A stretch of 64,000 bases of DNA, from contig CAYGKA010000021.1 in NCBI GenBank assembly GCA_964350445.1, positions 1-64,000 of the forward strand, in the 5' to 3' direction. Below the pieces are notes generated by a model. The model was given only the letters and a program-made list of their open reading frames with translations, searched no databases and was not told the origin of the DNA. This document shows, piece by piece, positions 1 to 8,373 of this stretch; positions within the stretch are counted from its first letter, which is position 1, and each line of letters begins with the position of its first letter. Source of the stretch: Hwanghaeella sp964350445. Its GTDB lineage: Bacteria > Pseudomonadota > Alphaproteobacteria > UBA8366 > Aestuariispiraceae. Made by a program: the position numbers and the translations under genes.

Positions 1-33
1 CAGCCGGGGTGAGGTCTTACTGGAAAAAAAAAT

Positions 34-81
34 TAAGTAAACTGTCACCGTTTTTTCTAAGTAAACTGTCACCGTTTTTTC
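34..81. repeat. Perfect 24-bp tandem repeat, two copies
   Basis: Two exact head-to-tail copies (34-57 and 58-81) of a unit that begins TAAGTAAACTGTCACCG and ends in a T-run plus C. Read on the minus strand the core is CGGTGACAGTTTACTT, which resembles the core of the array at 757-815 in the opposite orientation. The pattern recalls the short extragenic repeats (AATTAAGTA...GTC.CCGG type) that accompany REP-associated tyrosine transposases in proteobacteria. That relation is my inference, and no such transposase is in the window. Confidence 0.85.
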
Positions 82-147
82 TAGAATGTTCTTGGAGGGC
101 TATTGAGCGGAGCCTAGTACAGAAAGTAGAACACCGTGAAAATTTAT

Positions 148-711
148 TTAGCATGCTGCGTTTAAAGCGGAACCTATAGCTACAGCCGGGAAATTTTCTG
201 TGACACAATAACTAATACGTTCCATCGCGCCATTGATGCCCTGAATATTAAGATGACTGATGTATTTGGTGTAACCGTTAAAACGCTTAAATTTGTTCCA
301 TTCTCGATCGGGTGTCAGCCGCTTAACGGCTTCAAAGACATTCGCAGATGTAAATCCCAACACAAGTAATCCGCAGTGTCTTTGATTTCCGCGCACTTTG
401 AACAGCCACACTGCATTTTTCGCTTTTCTGTGTGGTTGTCCGGGAACCGTTTTTAATAGGTTGGAAAGTCTTTCGTCTATGGCGTTATGATCGACCATAG
501 GTTCCCCTGCGGCTTCTAGGCTGGACCTTGTTCGCCCAGAAACATCATTGCACACATGCATCCACTCGGCAGCAAGCTCATCGGCCGACATTATCTGGCC
601 TACACTTTCTTGTTCTACCGTGGCCGACATTGGCACGCGAGAAAATAAAACTAGGCTGGAAATGACAGCTATAAACAGTATTGCTGTTGCAGAACCGTGT
701 TTGATTCCCAT
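148..711 (-). CDS. Secreted hypothetical protein, 187 aa
   Basis: The N-terminus has a signal-peptide or membrane-anchor segment (residues about 8-24, hydrophobic, after K4 and H5). I recognise no domain in the mature part. It holds a few cysteines (including VCNDVSG near residue 54, QRHCGLL near 112, and a C-terminal Cys) and a region rich in basic and aromatic residues around 130-150. The gene is visibly richer in A and T than the rest of the window and lies between two tandem-repeat arrays in inverted orientation, so it may be a passenger of a small mobile or REP-like element. It has no operon partner. Function unknown. Confidence 0.6.
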   Translation of the reverse strand: MGIKHGSATAILFIAVISSLVLFSRVPMSATVEQESVGQIMSADELAAEWMHVCNDVSGRTRSSLEAAGEPMVDHNAIDERLSNLLKTVPGQPHRKAKNAVWLFKVRGNQRHCGLLVLGFTSANVFEAVKRLTPDREWNKFKRFNGYTKYISHLNIQGINGAMERISYCVTENFPAVAIGSALNAAC

Positions 712-756
712 TACATGCCTCGTCTATTTCATCTTTGAGCGTACTACAGCGTGAAA

Positions 757-815
757 GGATTACGGTGACGGATTACCGTGACGGTATACTTTGGATTACC
801 GTGACGGTATACTTT
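757..815. repeat. Perfect 23-bp tandem repeat, two copies plus a partial
   Basis: Two exact copies (770-792 and 793-815) of a unit containing CCGTGACGGTATACTTT, preceded by a partial, one-base-different copy starting at 757. A looser relative (ACTGTTTACTTCACC) follows near 831-845. The core C.GTGAC.GT.TACTT matches the reverse complement of the repeats at 34-81, so the two arrays face each other across the gene at 148-711. Confidence 0.85.
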
Positions 816-865
816 ACCTGGACAACACGGACTGTTTACTTCACCTGACATCACTCCCGCCCGCC

Positions 866-1681
866 TCACCACTCCCGGTCGACGGTGGTGGCGCTGCCGT
901 GGATCTGGAAATTTTCCCGCAGCATTTTCAGGACGGACGGGTTGATCCTGTTCGATGTGACGCTGAACGTGCCGCAATCGGCCAGCGCTTCCCTATAGTC
1001 CACATTGGCGCCCAGATAACGCCAGACGATCGGTGTCGAAAACGGCGCGCGATCGCCGAACGAGGTGGTGCCGAAGGTCAGTCCATAGAGATAGGAAAGA
1101 CTGCGGCGGTAGGTCGGGTACAGGATCGTCTCCACGATCGTGTCGCGCGACAGCGTTTCAAACTCCACGACGAAGATTTTATCGCCCAGGTAACTGGCCA
1201 CCCCTTCGTATTTCGAGAACGTGCTGGGCCGGCCGGGTTCCTCGGTCCGCTCGATGGACTTGGTGAAGAAGCGGCCGCCTTCCTCGTAGAGCGCAATCAA
1301 GGCGCGCTCGACCCCGTCCGGGTCATGGGGCACTTGGAAATGACTGTGATAGAATCCCACATGGCGGCGCATCGCGGCGTTCTTCGCCCCCATCGCCTGG
1401 TTCAGCAGGTCGAACATCCGGTTCGGCCCGGCCAGCCCGGCGAAGACCGTGGACGGTTGGCGGTTTCGCGCGAAATCCTCCGCCGGCATTTCCAAATCCG
1501 TCGCCGACACCCCGAAATACCGGCAAATTTTCAGGAAGTTGTGATTCGACGGCCGCGACCGGCCGCTGAGATAGCTGTTGAATTGTTGCCGGTTTATGCC
1601 GATTTCCCGGCAGATTTGGGAGACGGAGCTTTTCTCACTGCACAGCAGGCGCAAATTCGCGGTGAAATCGGTTTCAGCCAT
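866..1681 (-). CDS. XRE-type helix-turn-helix regulator with ligand-type C-terminal domain
   Basis: Residues about 5-65 form a lambda-repressor-like HTH (SQICREIGINRQQFNSYLSG is the recognition region, followed by a second helix pair ending in ICRYFGVSATDLEM). The remaining 200 residues carry no family I can name; they are probably an effector or oligomerisation domain. The gene is divergent from the exported peptide-binding protein at 1940, and the intergenic region next to its start holds repeated AACGT-type half-sites, so it probably controls itself and the transporter gene. Effector unknown. Confidence 0.8.
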   Translation of the reverse strand: MAETDFTANLRLLCSEKSSVSQICREIGINRQQFNSYLSGRSRPSNHNFLKICRYFGVSATDLEMPAEDFARNRQPSTVFAGLAGPNRMFDLLNQAMGAKNAAMRRHVGFYHSHFQVPHDPDGVERALIALYEEGGRFFTKSIERTEEPGRPSTFSKYEGVASYLGDKIFVVEFETLSRDTIVETILYPTYRRSLSYLYGLTFGTTSFGDRAPFSTPIVWRYLGANVDYREALADCGTFSVTSNRINPSVLKMLRENFQIHGSATTVDREW

Positions 1682-1732
1682 TTTTCTGATGAGCCCATGA
1701 TCGGATCTTTTCGGCGCGGATTACCAAAAATT

Positions 1733-1770
1733 TAACGTTACTTTACGTGATATAACATAAACTAACGTAA
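1733..1770. promoter_or_regulatory. Candidate operator for the divergent XRE regulator
   Basis: Three related half-sites lie within 40 bp just upstream of the regulator start: the palindrome TAACGTTA (1733-1740), TTTACGTG (1742-1749) and TAACGTAA (1763-1770). TTACGT at 1743 and ACGTAA at 1765 form an inverted repeat with a 16-bp spacer. The surrounding DNA is AT-rich. The binding protein is inferred from position only. Confidence 0.5.
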
Positions 1771-1939
1771 GGTGCCTACAGTTCAAGAAATTGCCGCGCC
1801 TGTCTCCCTGTCCCTACCGTCGTCGGCATCGGCTCGTATCGCCGACTCTCGTGGATCGCCCCGTCGCGCCAATCAGGCAAGCACCGGCGGTCCCGCGACG
1901 TCGGGCGCGAGCGCCGCCAACATTCGGGAGATATCGTTC

Positions 1940-3559
1940 ATGTCGAATACCACGAAGCGCCCCGCGCCCTCAGGCACATCCCATGCGGAATCCCGCCTCC
2001 TCGGCCAATTGAACCGGCGGGACCTTCTTGGGGCCACCGCGGCCCTGGGCGCGACCGTCGCGCTGGGCGGGTTGCTGCCGTCCGGCACGGCCCGCGCCGC
2101 CACACCGAAGAAGGGCGGTTTCATGAAGCTGGCCTCCCATCACGGCGCGACCACGGACACGCTGGACCCCGGCCTGCTGACGAACGGGTACCAATGGATG
2201 ATCCAATTCGCCATCGCAAATACGCTGACCGAAACCCTGGCCGACGGCAGCCTGGGCCCGAGCCTGGCGACGGAATGGAGCGCCAATGCCGATGCCAGCG
2301 TATGGACGTTCGAGTTGCGCAAAGGCGTGGAGTTCCACAACGGCAAGACGTTGGACGCGCAGGATGTGGTCGACTCGATCAATCACCATCGCGCCGAAGA
2401 CCTCGCCTCCTTCGTCAAACCCCTGGTCGACCAGATCACCGACCTCAAGACCGACGGCAAGAACCGCGTGATCTTCCATCTCGCCGGCGGCAACGCGGAT
2501 TTCCCCGTCACCATGACGTCCGCCGGCTTCACCATCTTCCCAAGCGCCGGCAACGGCCGTATCGATTGGCGCAGCGGCGCCGGCACCGGCGGCTATGTTC
2601 TGAAACGGTATGACGCCGGCGTCGTGGCGGAACTGGAGCGGAATCCGAACTACTGGAACCCCGACCGCGCCCATGCGGATCAGATCGAAATGCTGGCGAT
2701 CACGGATCCCGCCGCCCGCGTCAACGCGCTGATGACCGGCGCGGTTCACGCCATCGACTCCGTCGAGTTGAAGGTGGTGAAACGGCTGGCGCAAGCGCCC
2801 GGCATCCATGTGGAGGAAACGAGCGGGTCGCTGCACTATACCTTCCCGATGCTCAGCAAGACCGCGCCCTTCGACGACGTCCATGTCCGCCAGGCCCTGA
2901 AACACGCGATCGACCGCGAAGAGATGCTGAAGAAGATTCTTCAGGGGCACGGCTCCATCGGGAACGACACGCCCATCGGGCCGTCCTACCGCTATTTCGC
3001 CGACGATATCGAGCGCCTGCCTTACGATCCGGAAAAATCCCGCTGGCACCTCAAGCAAGCCGGTCACGACTCGATCACGCTCAACCTCAGCGCGGCGGAA
3101 GCGGCCTTCTCCGGCGCGGTGGACGCCGCCGTTCTGTATAAGGAACACGCCAAGCCCGCCGGCATCGACATCAATGTCGTCCGCGAACCGAATGACGGCT
3201 ATTGGTCCAACGTCTGGCTCAAGAAACCTTGGTGCGCCTGCTATTGGGGCGGCTATACCACGGAAAGCGAAATGTTCCTGACCGGGTACGCACCGGGAGC
3301 GGCCTGGAACGACACCCAGTGGGACGACGATGAATTCAACAAGTTGATGACCGCCGGGCGTACCGAGACCAACGACGAAACCCGCCGGGAAATCTATCGC
3401 GACATGCAGATCATTCTGCGCGATCGCGGCGGCGTGGTCGTTCCCTGCTTCGCGAACGACGTCCTGGCGCGGAGCGACGCGGTTGAACACGGCGAGCTGG
3501 CATCCGACGGCGCCTTCGACGGCCGGCGGGTCGCCGAACGGTGGTGGGTTGCCGCCTAA
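1940..3559 (+). CDS. ABC transporter substrate-binding protein, dipeptide/oligopeptide family (SBP_bac_5)
   Basis: Periplasmic solute-binding protein of the DppA/OppA family (539 aa, usual length). The start at 1940 has GGGAG nine bases upstream and places a Tat signal (NRRDLLGATAALGATVAL, residues about 28-45) at the N-terminus, ending at an ARA cleavage site. An upstream in-frame start at 1772 would add a low-complexity leader and is less likely. Family hallmarks include LATEWSANAD, FHNGKTLDAQDVVDSI and ALKHAIDREEML. No permease or ATPase genes lie nearby, so it works with a transporter encoded elsewhere or as an orphan. The next gene is a dipeptidase-family protein, which suggests peptide uptake followed by cleavage. 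Confidence 0.92.
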   Translation: MSNTTKRPAPSGTSHAESRLLGQLNRRDLLGATAALGATVALGGLLPSGTARAATPKKGGFMKLASHHGATTDTLDPGLLTNGYQWMIQFAIANTLTETLADGSLGPSLATEWSANADASVWTFELRKGVEFHNGKTLDAQDVVDSINHHRAEDLASFVKPLVDQITDLKTDGKNRVIFHLAGGNADFPVTMTSAGFTIFPSAGNGRIDWRSGAGTGGYVLKRYDAGVVAELERNPNYWNPDRAHADQIEMLAITDPAARVNALMTGAVHAIDSVELKVVKRLAQAPGIHVEETSGSLHYTFPMLSKTAPFDDVHVRQALKHAIDREEMLKKILQGHGSIGNDTPIGPSYRYFADDIERLPYDPEKSRWHLKQAGHDSITLNLSAAEAAFSGAVDAAVLYKEHAKPAGIDINVVREPNDGYWSNVWLKKPWCACYWGGYTTESEMFLTGYAPGAAWNDTQWDDDEFNKLMTAGRTETNDETRREIYRDMQIILRDRGGVVVPCFANDVLARSDAVEHGELASDGAFDGRRVAERWWVAA

Positions 3560-3591
3560 CCGCGCCCGTCGCCATTGACGGCACGGAAGAA

Positions 3592-3615
3592 GTCCGGTCC
3601 CAATCGGGGCCGGAC
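3592..3615 (+). terminator. Hairpin after the peptide-binding protein gene
   Basis: GTCCGGTCCC pairs with GGGGCCGGAC across an AATC loop (10-bp stem, one G-T pair). No clear U-run follows, so it may be a mRNA-stabilising or processing hairpin rather than an intrinsic terminator. It separates the binding protein from the dipeptidase gene. Confidence 0.5.
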
Positions 3616-3719
3616 TGCCTTCGCCCCCGGCATTGACCGCCGGCATTCCTTATGCCGCGCGGCCACCGGCATGACAGGCGTCGTAAAGCGCCGACCCACC
3701 GGCATTCAGGGAGTACGGC

Positions 3720-5165
3720 ATGAGCTATGCCATCTATATCGGTAGCGATCACACCCGTGACGGTCACGCCTGGTTGGGCGGATACGGTGACGAACCTTCC
3801 AGCCACTGGCTCGACATCGTTCCCCGCGCAACGCATGAAGACGGCGCGGAAATCCTCGTCGGCGTCACGCAGGAAGCGGACATCCCCGGCCGCCTGACCA
3901 GCATTCCCCAGGCAAGGGAAACCTGCCGGCACATCTGCGTGAACTACAGCTATTACAAAGGCGCGCCGGCCCCGCTGGTCAATGGCGGGTTGAACGAACA
4001 CGGCGTCGCCGTGCGCGACGTGTGGTCGCCCTCGCGCCCCGAATTGATCGCCATGACGCCGCCGGAACAAACCGGCCCCAACTACAGCGACCTGGCCCGC
4101 ATCGCCGTCAGCCAAGCCCGCACGGCCCGCGAGGGCATCGACATCATCGCCGAGGCAATCCGCACCCATGGCGAGTCGACCTATGGCGGGAACTCCCACC
4201 TGATCGCCGATCCGGACGAAGCATGGGTCATGATCCAGTTCGCCGGCGGCAAGGGCCTGTGGGTGGCGGAACGGCTGGGCCCGTCCAGCATCCGCGCGTC
4301 CCGGCCGGGATATGTCACCACCGTGCCGGTCGGCGAGCCCGGTCATCCGGATTTCCTGTATTCCGACAATTTCGTCGATTTCGCCGTCGAACAGGGCTGG
4401 TACGAACACGGCACGGCATTCGACGCCAACCGCATCTACGGCGACGGCAAAGGCCCGTGGGACGGGGTGCAGTGGATCGAAGCGGAGATGGCCGGCCGGG
4501 CCGCCCGCCCGGACAAGATCGGCTTCGAGGACATGTGCTGGGCGGTGCGAACGCCGCGCCTGACGGGCGACACCGCGGGCTACGGACAAGTGGTGCCTTT
4601 GGTCACCCCGTCCGATCCTCTGCTCCGCACGCTATGGCATGCGCCGATCGGTCCGGTTGCCACCCCCTTCGCGCCGGTCTTCATGGGCCAGACCCGCGTG
4701 CCCGACGAATTCCGCAAGCACCGGTACCTGACCACCGGCGAAGACCGCACCTTCATGGACAACCGCAAGACGGACGACGACGGAAGGAGCCAACGGTCGA
4801 CCGTGTCGCAGACCGTCGAATGTTCGCGCTCGGCCGTGGCCGCCTGCAAGAAACTGCTTTACCTGATGGTTCAGGAACCCGACCGGTTCATCGGCGACGT
4901 CGTGCCCGTCTTCGAACAACGGGAAGCGGAATTGGCCGAGGAAACCGCGCGGATGGTGACCATGGCGGGCGTTCTGGCCGGACAGGGCCGGGGCGATTTC
5001 GCGGCGGAACTGCTGACCTATTACAGTTGCACGGAGTTGCTGAAAGGGCTGGCCCTGGTCGAGGCCTTGTCCGCCGGCATCGAAGCACGCCTCCGGTATT
5101 CTCCAAAGCCGGCAACACCCGCGGCGCCGTCCGAAAAATTCAGGGCATTCGAACAAATCTGGTAA
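3720..5165 (+). CDS. C69-family (dipeptidase A-like) Ntn hydrolase with Ser in place of the N-terminal Cys
   Basis: A 481-aa member of peptidase family C69, which are N-terminal-nucleophile amide hydrolases. Family signatures are visible: GGLNEHGVAV (about 89-98) and YGGNSHLIADPDEAWVMI (about 154-171). Family members normally expose a catalytic Cys at the mature N-terminus (pattern C-T-T-I-x-V-G). Here the protein begins M-S-Y-A-I-Y-I-G, putting Ser2 at that position; Met before Ser is normally removed. It may be a Ser-nucleophile variant or a divergent subfamily. No signal peptide is seen, so it is cytoplasmic. It probably acts on peptides delivered through the binding protein encoded upstream, but substrate is inferred. 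Confidence 0.8.
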   Translation: MSYAIYIGSDHTRDGHAWLGGYGDEPSSHWLDIVPRATHEDGAEILVGVTQEADIPGRLTSIPQARETCRHICVNYSYYKGAPAPLVNGGLNEHGVAVRDVWSPSRPELIAMTPPEQTGPNYSDLARIAVSQARTAREGIDIIAEAIRTHGESTYGGNSHLIADPDEAWVMIQFAGGKGLWVAERLGPSSIRASRPGYVTTVPVGEPGHPDFLYSDNFVDFAVEQGWYEHGTAFDANRIYGDGKGPWDGVQWIEAEMAGRAARPDKIGFEDMCWAVRTPRLTGDTAGYGQVVPLVTPSDPLLRTLWHAPIGPVATPFAPVFMGQTRVPDEFRKHRYLTTGEDRTFMDNRKTDDDGRSQRSTVSQTVECSRSAVAACKKLLYLMVQEPDRFIGDVVPVFEQREAELAEETARMVTMAGVLAGQGRGDFAAELLTYYSCTELLKGLALVEALSAGIEARLRYSPKPATPAAPSEKFRAFEQIW

Positions 5166-5420
5166 CAAGGCACGGAAGGCGCACGCCGCTTTGTCGCGCG
5201 TGCAAGCCGTCCATGCGGCAACCATCCAGGCTTGCGGCCGCGCCCTGTCACGCAAAATTCATTGATCACTGCGCGTCAACGATCCTCTTGCAGCCCGGCC
5301 CATTGCGCCGAGCGACGGACCCACCAGGCCCGGATCCGAAATTGCTCCTTGAAATCCTTGGGCCCTCAAGTAGCGTTTCGAAGCACGTTCCATGATGTTT
5401 AACGAATGTAAGGTATCGAT

Positions 5421-6809
5421 ATGTCTCTAGATGAGCGTTCCACCACAGGTGAAAGCACGGCTTCCCCCCCTGCCGCCGATCCCGCCATGGCGCTTCTATC
5501 CGCTCTGACCCAGCGCGATCTGACGCTTTCCTTCGGCGGGGACACCGAAATAGGCCGCTTGGCTACGCAACTTGCCGACATGCTGCGCGCCGACCTGTCA
5601 TCCAACCTGGATCACAGCGTGAAGATCGCGATGGTCGCCAATGAATCCTCGGTCGCGCCGGCGCATATCCTGAAGGCGGCGCAGGCGATCGACTCCCAGG
5701 CGCAATCCATCGCGGCGGCGACGGAGGAAATGGTCGCCTCGGTCAGCCAGATCAGCGAGACAAGCCGGATCGCGGCAGATGCCGCCGGAGAAATGCGGGC
5801 GTCGGTCGAACACAGCAATATCGAGGCGGAAAACGCCGTTCATGCCATGGGCGACCTGGCCAATACTGTCGCGGGCACGTCAAGGCAGGCGCAGTCGTTG
5901 AGCGAGGCTTCGGAAGCCATCGGGTCCATCGTCGAGACGATCGGCGCCATCGCGAAACAGACCAATCTTCTTGCCTTGAACGCCACGATCGAAGCGGCGC
6001 GCGCCGGCGAGGCCGGCAAGGGATTCGCCGTGGTCGCCGGCGAGGTGAAGAACCTGTCCCAACAAACAGCCAGGGCGACGGAAGAAATCCGCAGCCACAT
6101 CGAAGGCCTGCAGAGCCAGATCAACGATATTGTGGCTTCCATGACCACCGGCACGGAAACCGTCGAAAAGAGCAAGAACATCATCGACGGATTGGGCCGC
6201 GACATGAACGCCGTAGGCGACAAGGTTTCCACCGTGACGAGCCGGATGGCCGAGATCGCCGAAATCCTGGACCAGCAAACCCAGGCATCCGCCGAAGTCG
6301 CCCAGGGCGTGACCGGCATTGCCGGCCAGACCGGCGACAACGTGGCCCAGGTCGCCGCCCTAGCCGACGCGCTGGACGACGCGCAACGCAGCGTGGCGCA
6401 GCAATTGGGCAACTTTGCCGCCTTCGAGGCGGTGAACAAGGTCGTCAAACTGGCGAAGGCCGACCATGTCCTTTGGAAAAAGCGTCTGGTGGACATGTCC
6501 GTCGGTCGGGCCAGTCTGTCGGAATCGGAACTTGCCGATCACAAGTCGTGCCGCCTGGGCAAATGGTATTACGGCCCCGGCTCCCTGCCCTATCGGGAGC
6601 ATTCCGCCTTCACGCGCCTCGAGGGACCGCATGCCGCCGTCCACCAGAGCGGCAAGGAAGCGGCCCGCCTGTTCAACGCGGGCAACCTGAACGGGGCCAT
6701 GGAGGCCATCGGCCGGGTCGAGGAAGCGTCCAGGGACGTGCTGGCGTTGTTGGACGAACTGGACGCGGCCGGTCCGAAACCGCCCGGCAACAAGCCGCCG
6801 GGTTTCTAA
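5421..6809 (+). CDS. Cytosolic methyl-accepting chemotaxis protein with C-terminal CZB zinc-binding domain
   Basis: A 462-aa chemoreceptor without transmembrane segments. The signalling domain spans about residues 80-330 and includes the conserved hairpin tip (IGAIAKQTNLLALNATIEAA, near 175-195) flanked by long coiled-coil helices. The C-terminal 110 residues are a CZB domain, with the conserved His of DHVLWKKRL, the Cys and aromatic of CRLGKWYYG and the later histidines of EHSAF and GPHAAVH, which in known CZB receptors bind zinc and sense oxidants such as hypochlorite. The soluble form implies cytoplasmic sensing and coupling to a CheA/CheW system encoded elsewhere. Confidence 0.93.
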   Translation: MSLDERSTTGESTASPPAADPAMALLSALTQRDLTLSFGGDTEIGRLATQLADMLRADLSSNLDHSVKIAMVANESSVAPAHILKAAQAIDSQAQSIAAATEEMVASVSQISETSRIAADAAGEMRASVEHSNIEAENAVHAMGDLANTVAGTSRQAQSLSEASEAIGSIVETIGAIAKQTNLLALNATIEAARAGEAGKGFAVVAGEVKNLSQQTARATEEIRSHIEGLQSQINDIVASMTTGTETVEKSKNIIDGLGRDMNAVGDKVSTVTSRMAEIAEILDQQTQASAEVAQGVTGIAGQTGDNVAQVAALADALDDAQRSVAQQLGNFAAFEAVNKVVKLAKADHVLWKKRLVDMSVGRASLSESELADHKSCRLGKWYYGPGSLPYREHSAFTRLEGPHAAVHQSGKEAARLFNAGNLNGAMEAIGRVEEASRDVLALLDELDAAGPKPPGNKPPGF

Positions 6810-6846
6810 AGTATCCGTGATGGTCAAGGGGCGGCGGGCGTGGCCA

Positions 6847-8070
6847 TCATGCGCCCGCCAAGCGCGCCTTTTCCTCCGCTTCCCGCAACTGCTCCTTCAG
6901 CCGCAACGCGGCCATGGCGAAGCCGCCGTTGGCGCCGTCGATGAAATGGACGTGCTCGCTATCCTCCAGGCTGAACAGCAGGCAGGTCATCAGGGCGGTA
7001 TCGGATTTGTGCGTGCCATAGGCGATGAGTCCTTCCGCCCGGAGGGTTTTGAGGACCGTTTCAATCCGCTCCGCGTCCTGCTTCGGACAATCCAGAACAA
7101 GCCGCAGGGTATCGTCGAAGCGGCGATAGTCCGAGTTCTGGCGAAGTTCCTCCCGATAGACAGGCGCGTCGTAGCCGCCCGCTTCCTTGTCGAATTTTTC
7201 CAGCAGATACTGAATGAAGCTTTGGACGAGAATCTTGGCCAGCCGCCGCTTGAAGCCGCGGCCCTGGCGATGCGTGGCCCGCGCTTCCGAGACCAGGCCG
7301 CGCGGCGGCCATTTGAATTTCATGTTCTCCGCCGAGACCGGACGGTTCCGCTCTATCGCGTAACCCAGCGCGCTGTTGAGATCGCCAAGTACCCTGGCGA
7401 TGACCGACGCCGCCGCGTCGCGGTCCTTGGACAGGGGCTGGACCAGCAGGGACAGCATCACGCCATGGCGGGATTTCAACGGCTCCCACCGGCAGGACAG
7501 GCCCTCCAGGTCCGGCTCGTCACCCGAATCCGCCTCGGGGAATAGAAAACCCTGCTGCCCATCGTCCGCTTTGATAAGCCGGTCCGCCAGGCCAACCCCG
7601 CCGCCGTTGAACATCGCCAGATAATTGCCGGGGCTGAGGCGGAATTTGGCGACCAGCACATCCGCCCCCAATGCGCGGATCGACGCCAGGGGAACGGCGC
7701 CGACGCGCAAATCGAGATCGAAGCCGGCCAGCGCCAGATGCTTCGTTTTCAACAGGGCGTCCCGCACGTTCGGGACGCAGTCTTGCGGGATCAGCAGGGT
7801 CGCGCCGTCGCCGCCGAAGACATAGGCGATGTCGATATCACCGACCGCGTTGAGCACGGCTGTGATGCACGCCGCGCCGATCATGTTTACGTCCTTGTAG
7901 CGCCCTTCGCCGATGGCCTTCGTGGACCCACGGATATCCGCCAGGACAACCGCCCAATCGTCCGGCGCGGCGGTGTAGAGCCGCAAATCATGGACAGACG
8001 CGAAGTCGTCGAAACTATCGAGTTCGGTGTAAAATCCGTGCGTGTCCGCCGGAGCCGGTTTCGTCATCAA
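6847..8070 (-). CDS. DUF3095 family protein, nucleotide-cyclase-like
   Basis: The full-length (407 aa) match is to the DUF3095 family. LADIRGSTKAI (about 44-54) and VFGGDGATLLIP (about 84-95) resemble the metal-binding and catalytic loops of class III nucleotide cyclases, so the fold is probably cyclase-like. I do not see enough of the canonical substrate-specifying residues to claim activity. The C-terminal part (after about 330) contains a small winged-helix-like stretch. It stands alone and convergent to the chemoreceptor gene. Confidence 0.8.
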   Translation of the reverse strand: MMTKPAPADTHGFYTELDSFDDFASVHDLRLYTAAPDDWAVVLADIRGSTKAIGEGRYKDVNMIGAACITAVLNAVGDIDIAYVFGGDGATLLIPQDCVPNVRDALLKTKHLALAGFDLDLRVGAVPLASIRALGADVLVAKFRLSPGNYLAMFNGGGVGLADRLIKADDGQQGFLFPEADSGDEPDLEGLSCRWEPLKSRHGVMLSLLVQPLSKDRDAAASVIARVLGDLNSALGYAIERNRPVSAENMKFKWPPRGLVSEARATHRQGRGFKRRLAKILVQSFIQYLLEKFDKEAGGYDAPVYREELRQNSDYRRFDDTLRLVLDCPKQDAERIETVLKTLRAEGLIAYGTHKSDTALMTCLLFSLEDSEHVHFIDGANGGFAMAALRLKEQLREAEEKARLAGA

Positions 8071-8280
8071 ATATTCGGCCCGTCCGCCTTGGTTCGTATC
8101 CGGGCCGTCAAAGGGACCTGCCGCTGACCGGTTATGCCGGTCGGATAACGCGTGTGTCTACGAGCCTATAGCAGGTATGGATCACGGGCCAATGGGACAA
8201 TGACCGCCCGAAGGCGGATGTTCTCACCCCTAAGAGCACCCACAAAAATGGGTTGTCGTTGAACATAACAGTGTTATTTT

Positions 8281-8290
8281 ACCGTTCGGT
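8281..8290. promoter_or_regulatory. Short dyad upstream of the crotonase-TetR operon
   Basis: ACCG-TT-CGGT forms a small dyad in an AT-rich stretch about 90 bp before the crotonase start. This size and composition are common in TetR-type operators, and the operon encodes a TetR regulator. The dyad is short, so chance occurrence is possible. The rest of the 300-bp gap 8071-8373 shows no gene. Confidence 0.25.
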
Positions 8291-8373
8291 TTGCATCACT
8301 TGCGCGCGGTCCCGACTGGCGCGCAGAATAGCGCGTGCCCGGCCCTCCCCAACCAGGCGCAGAAAGGGAAATC

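Noticed and set aside
1970..3646. Long minus-strand open frame (558 codons) across the peptide-binding protein gene
   Set aside because: It is antisense to a gene with clear family motifs and only reflects GC-rich codon bias; no motif in its own translation.
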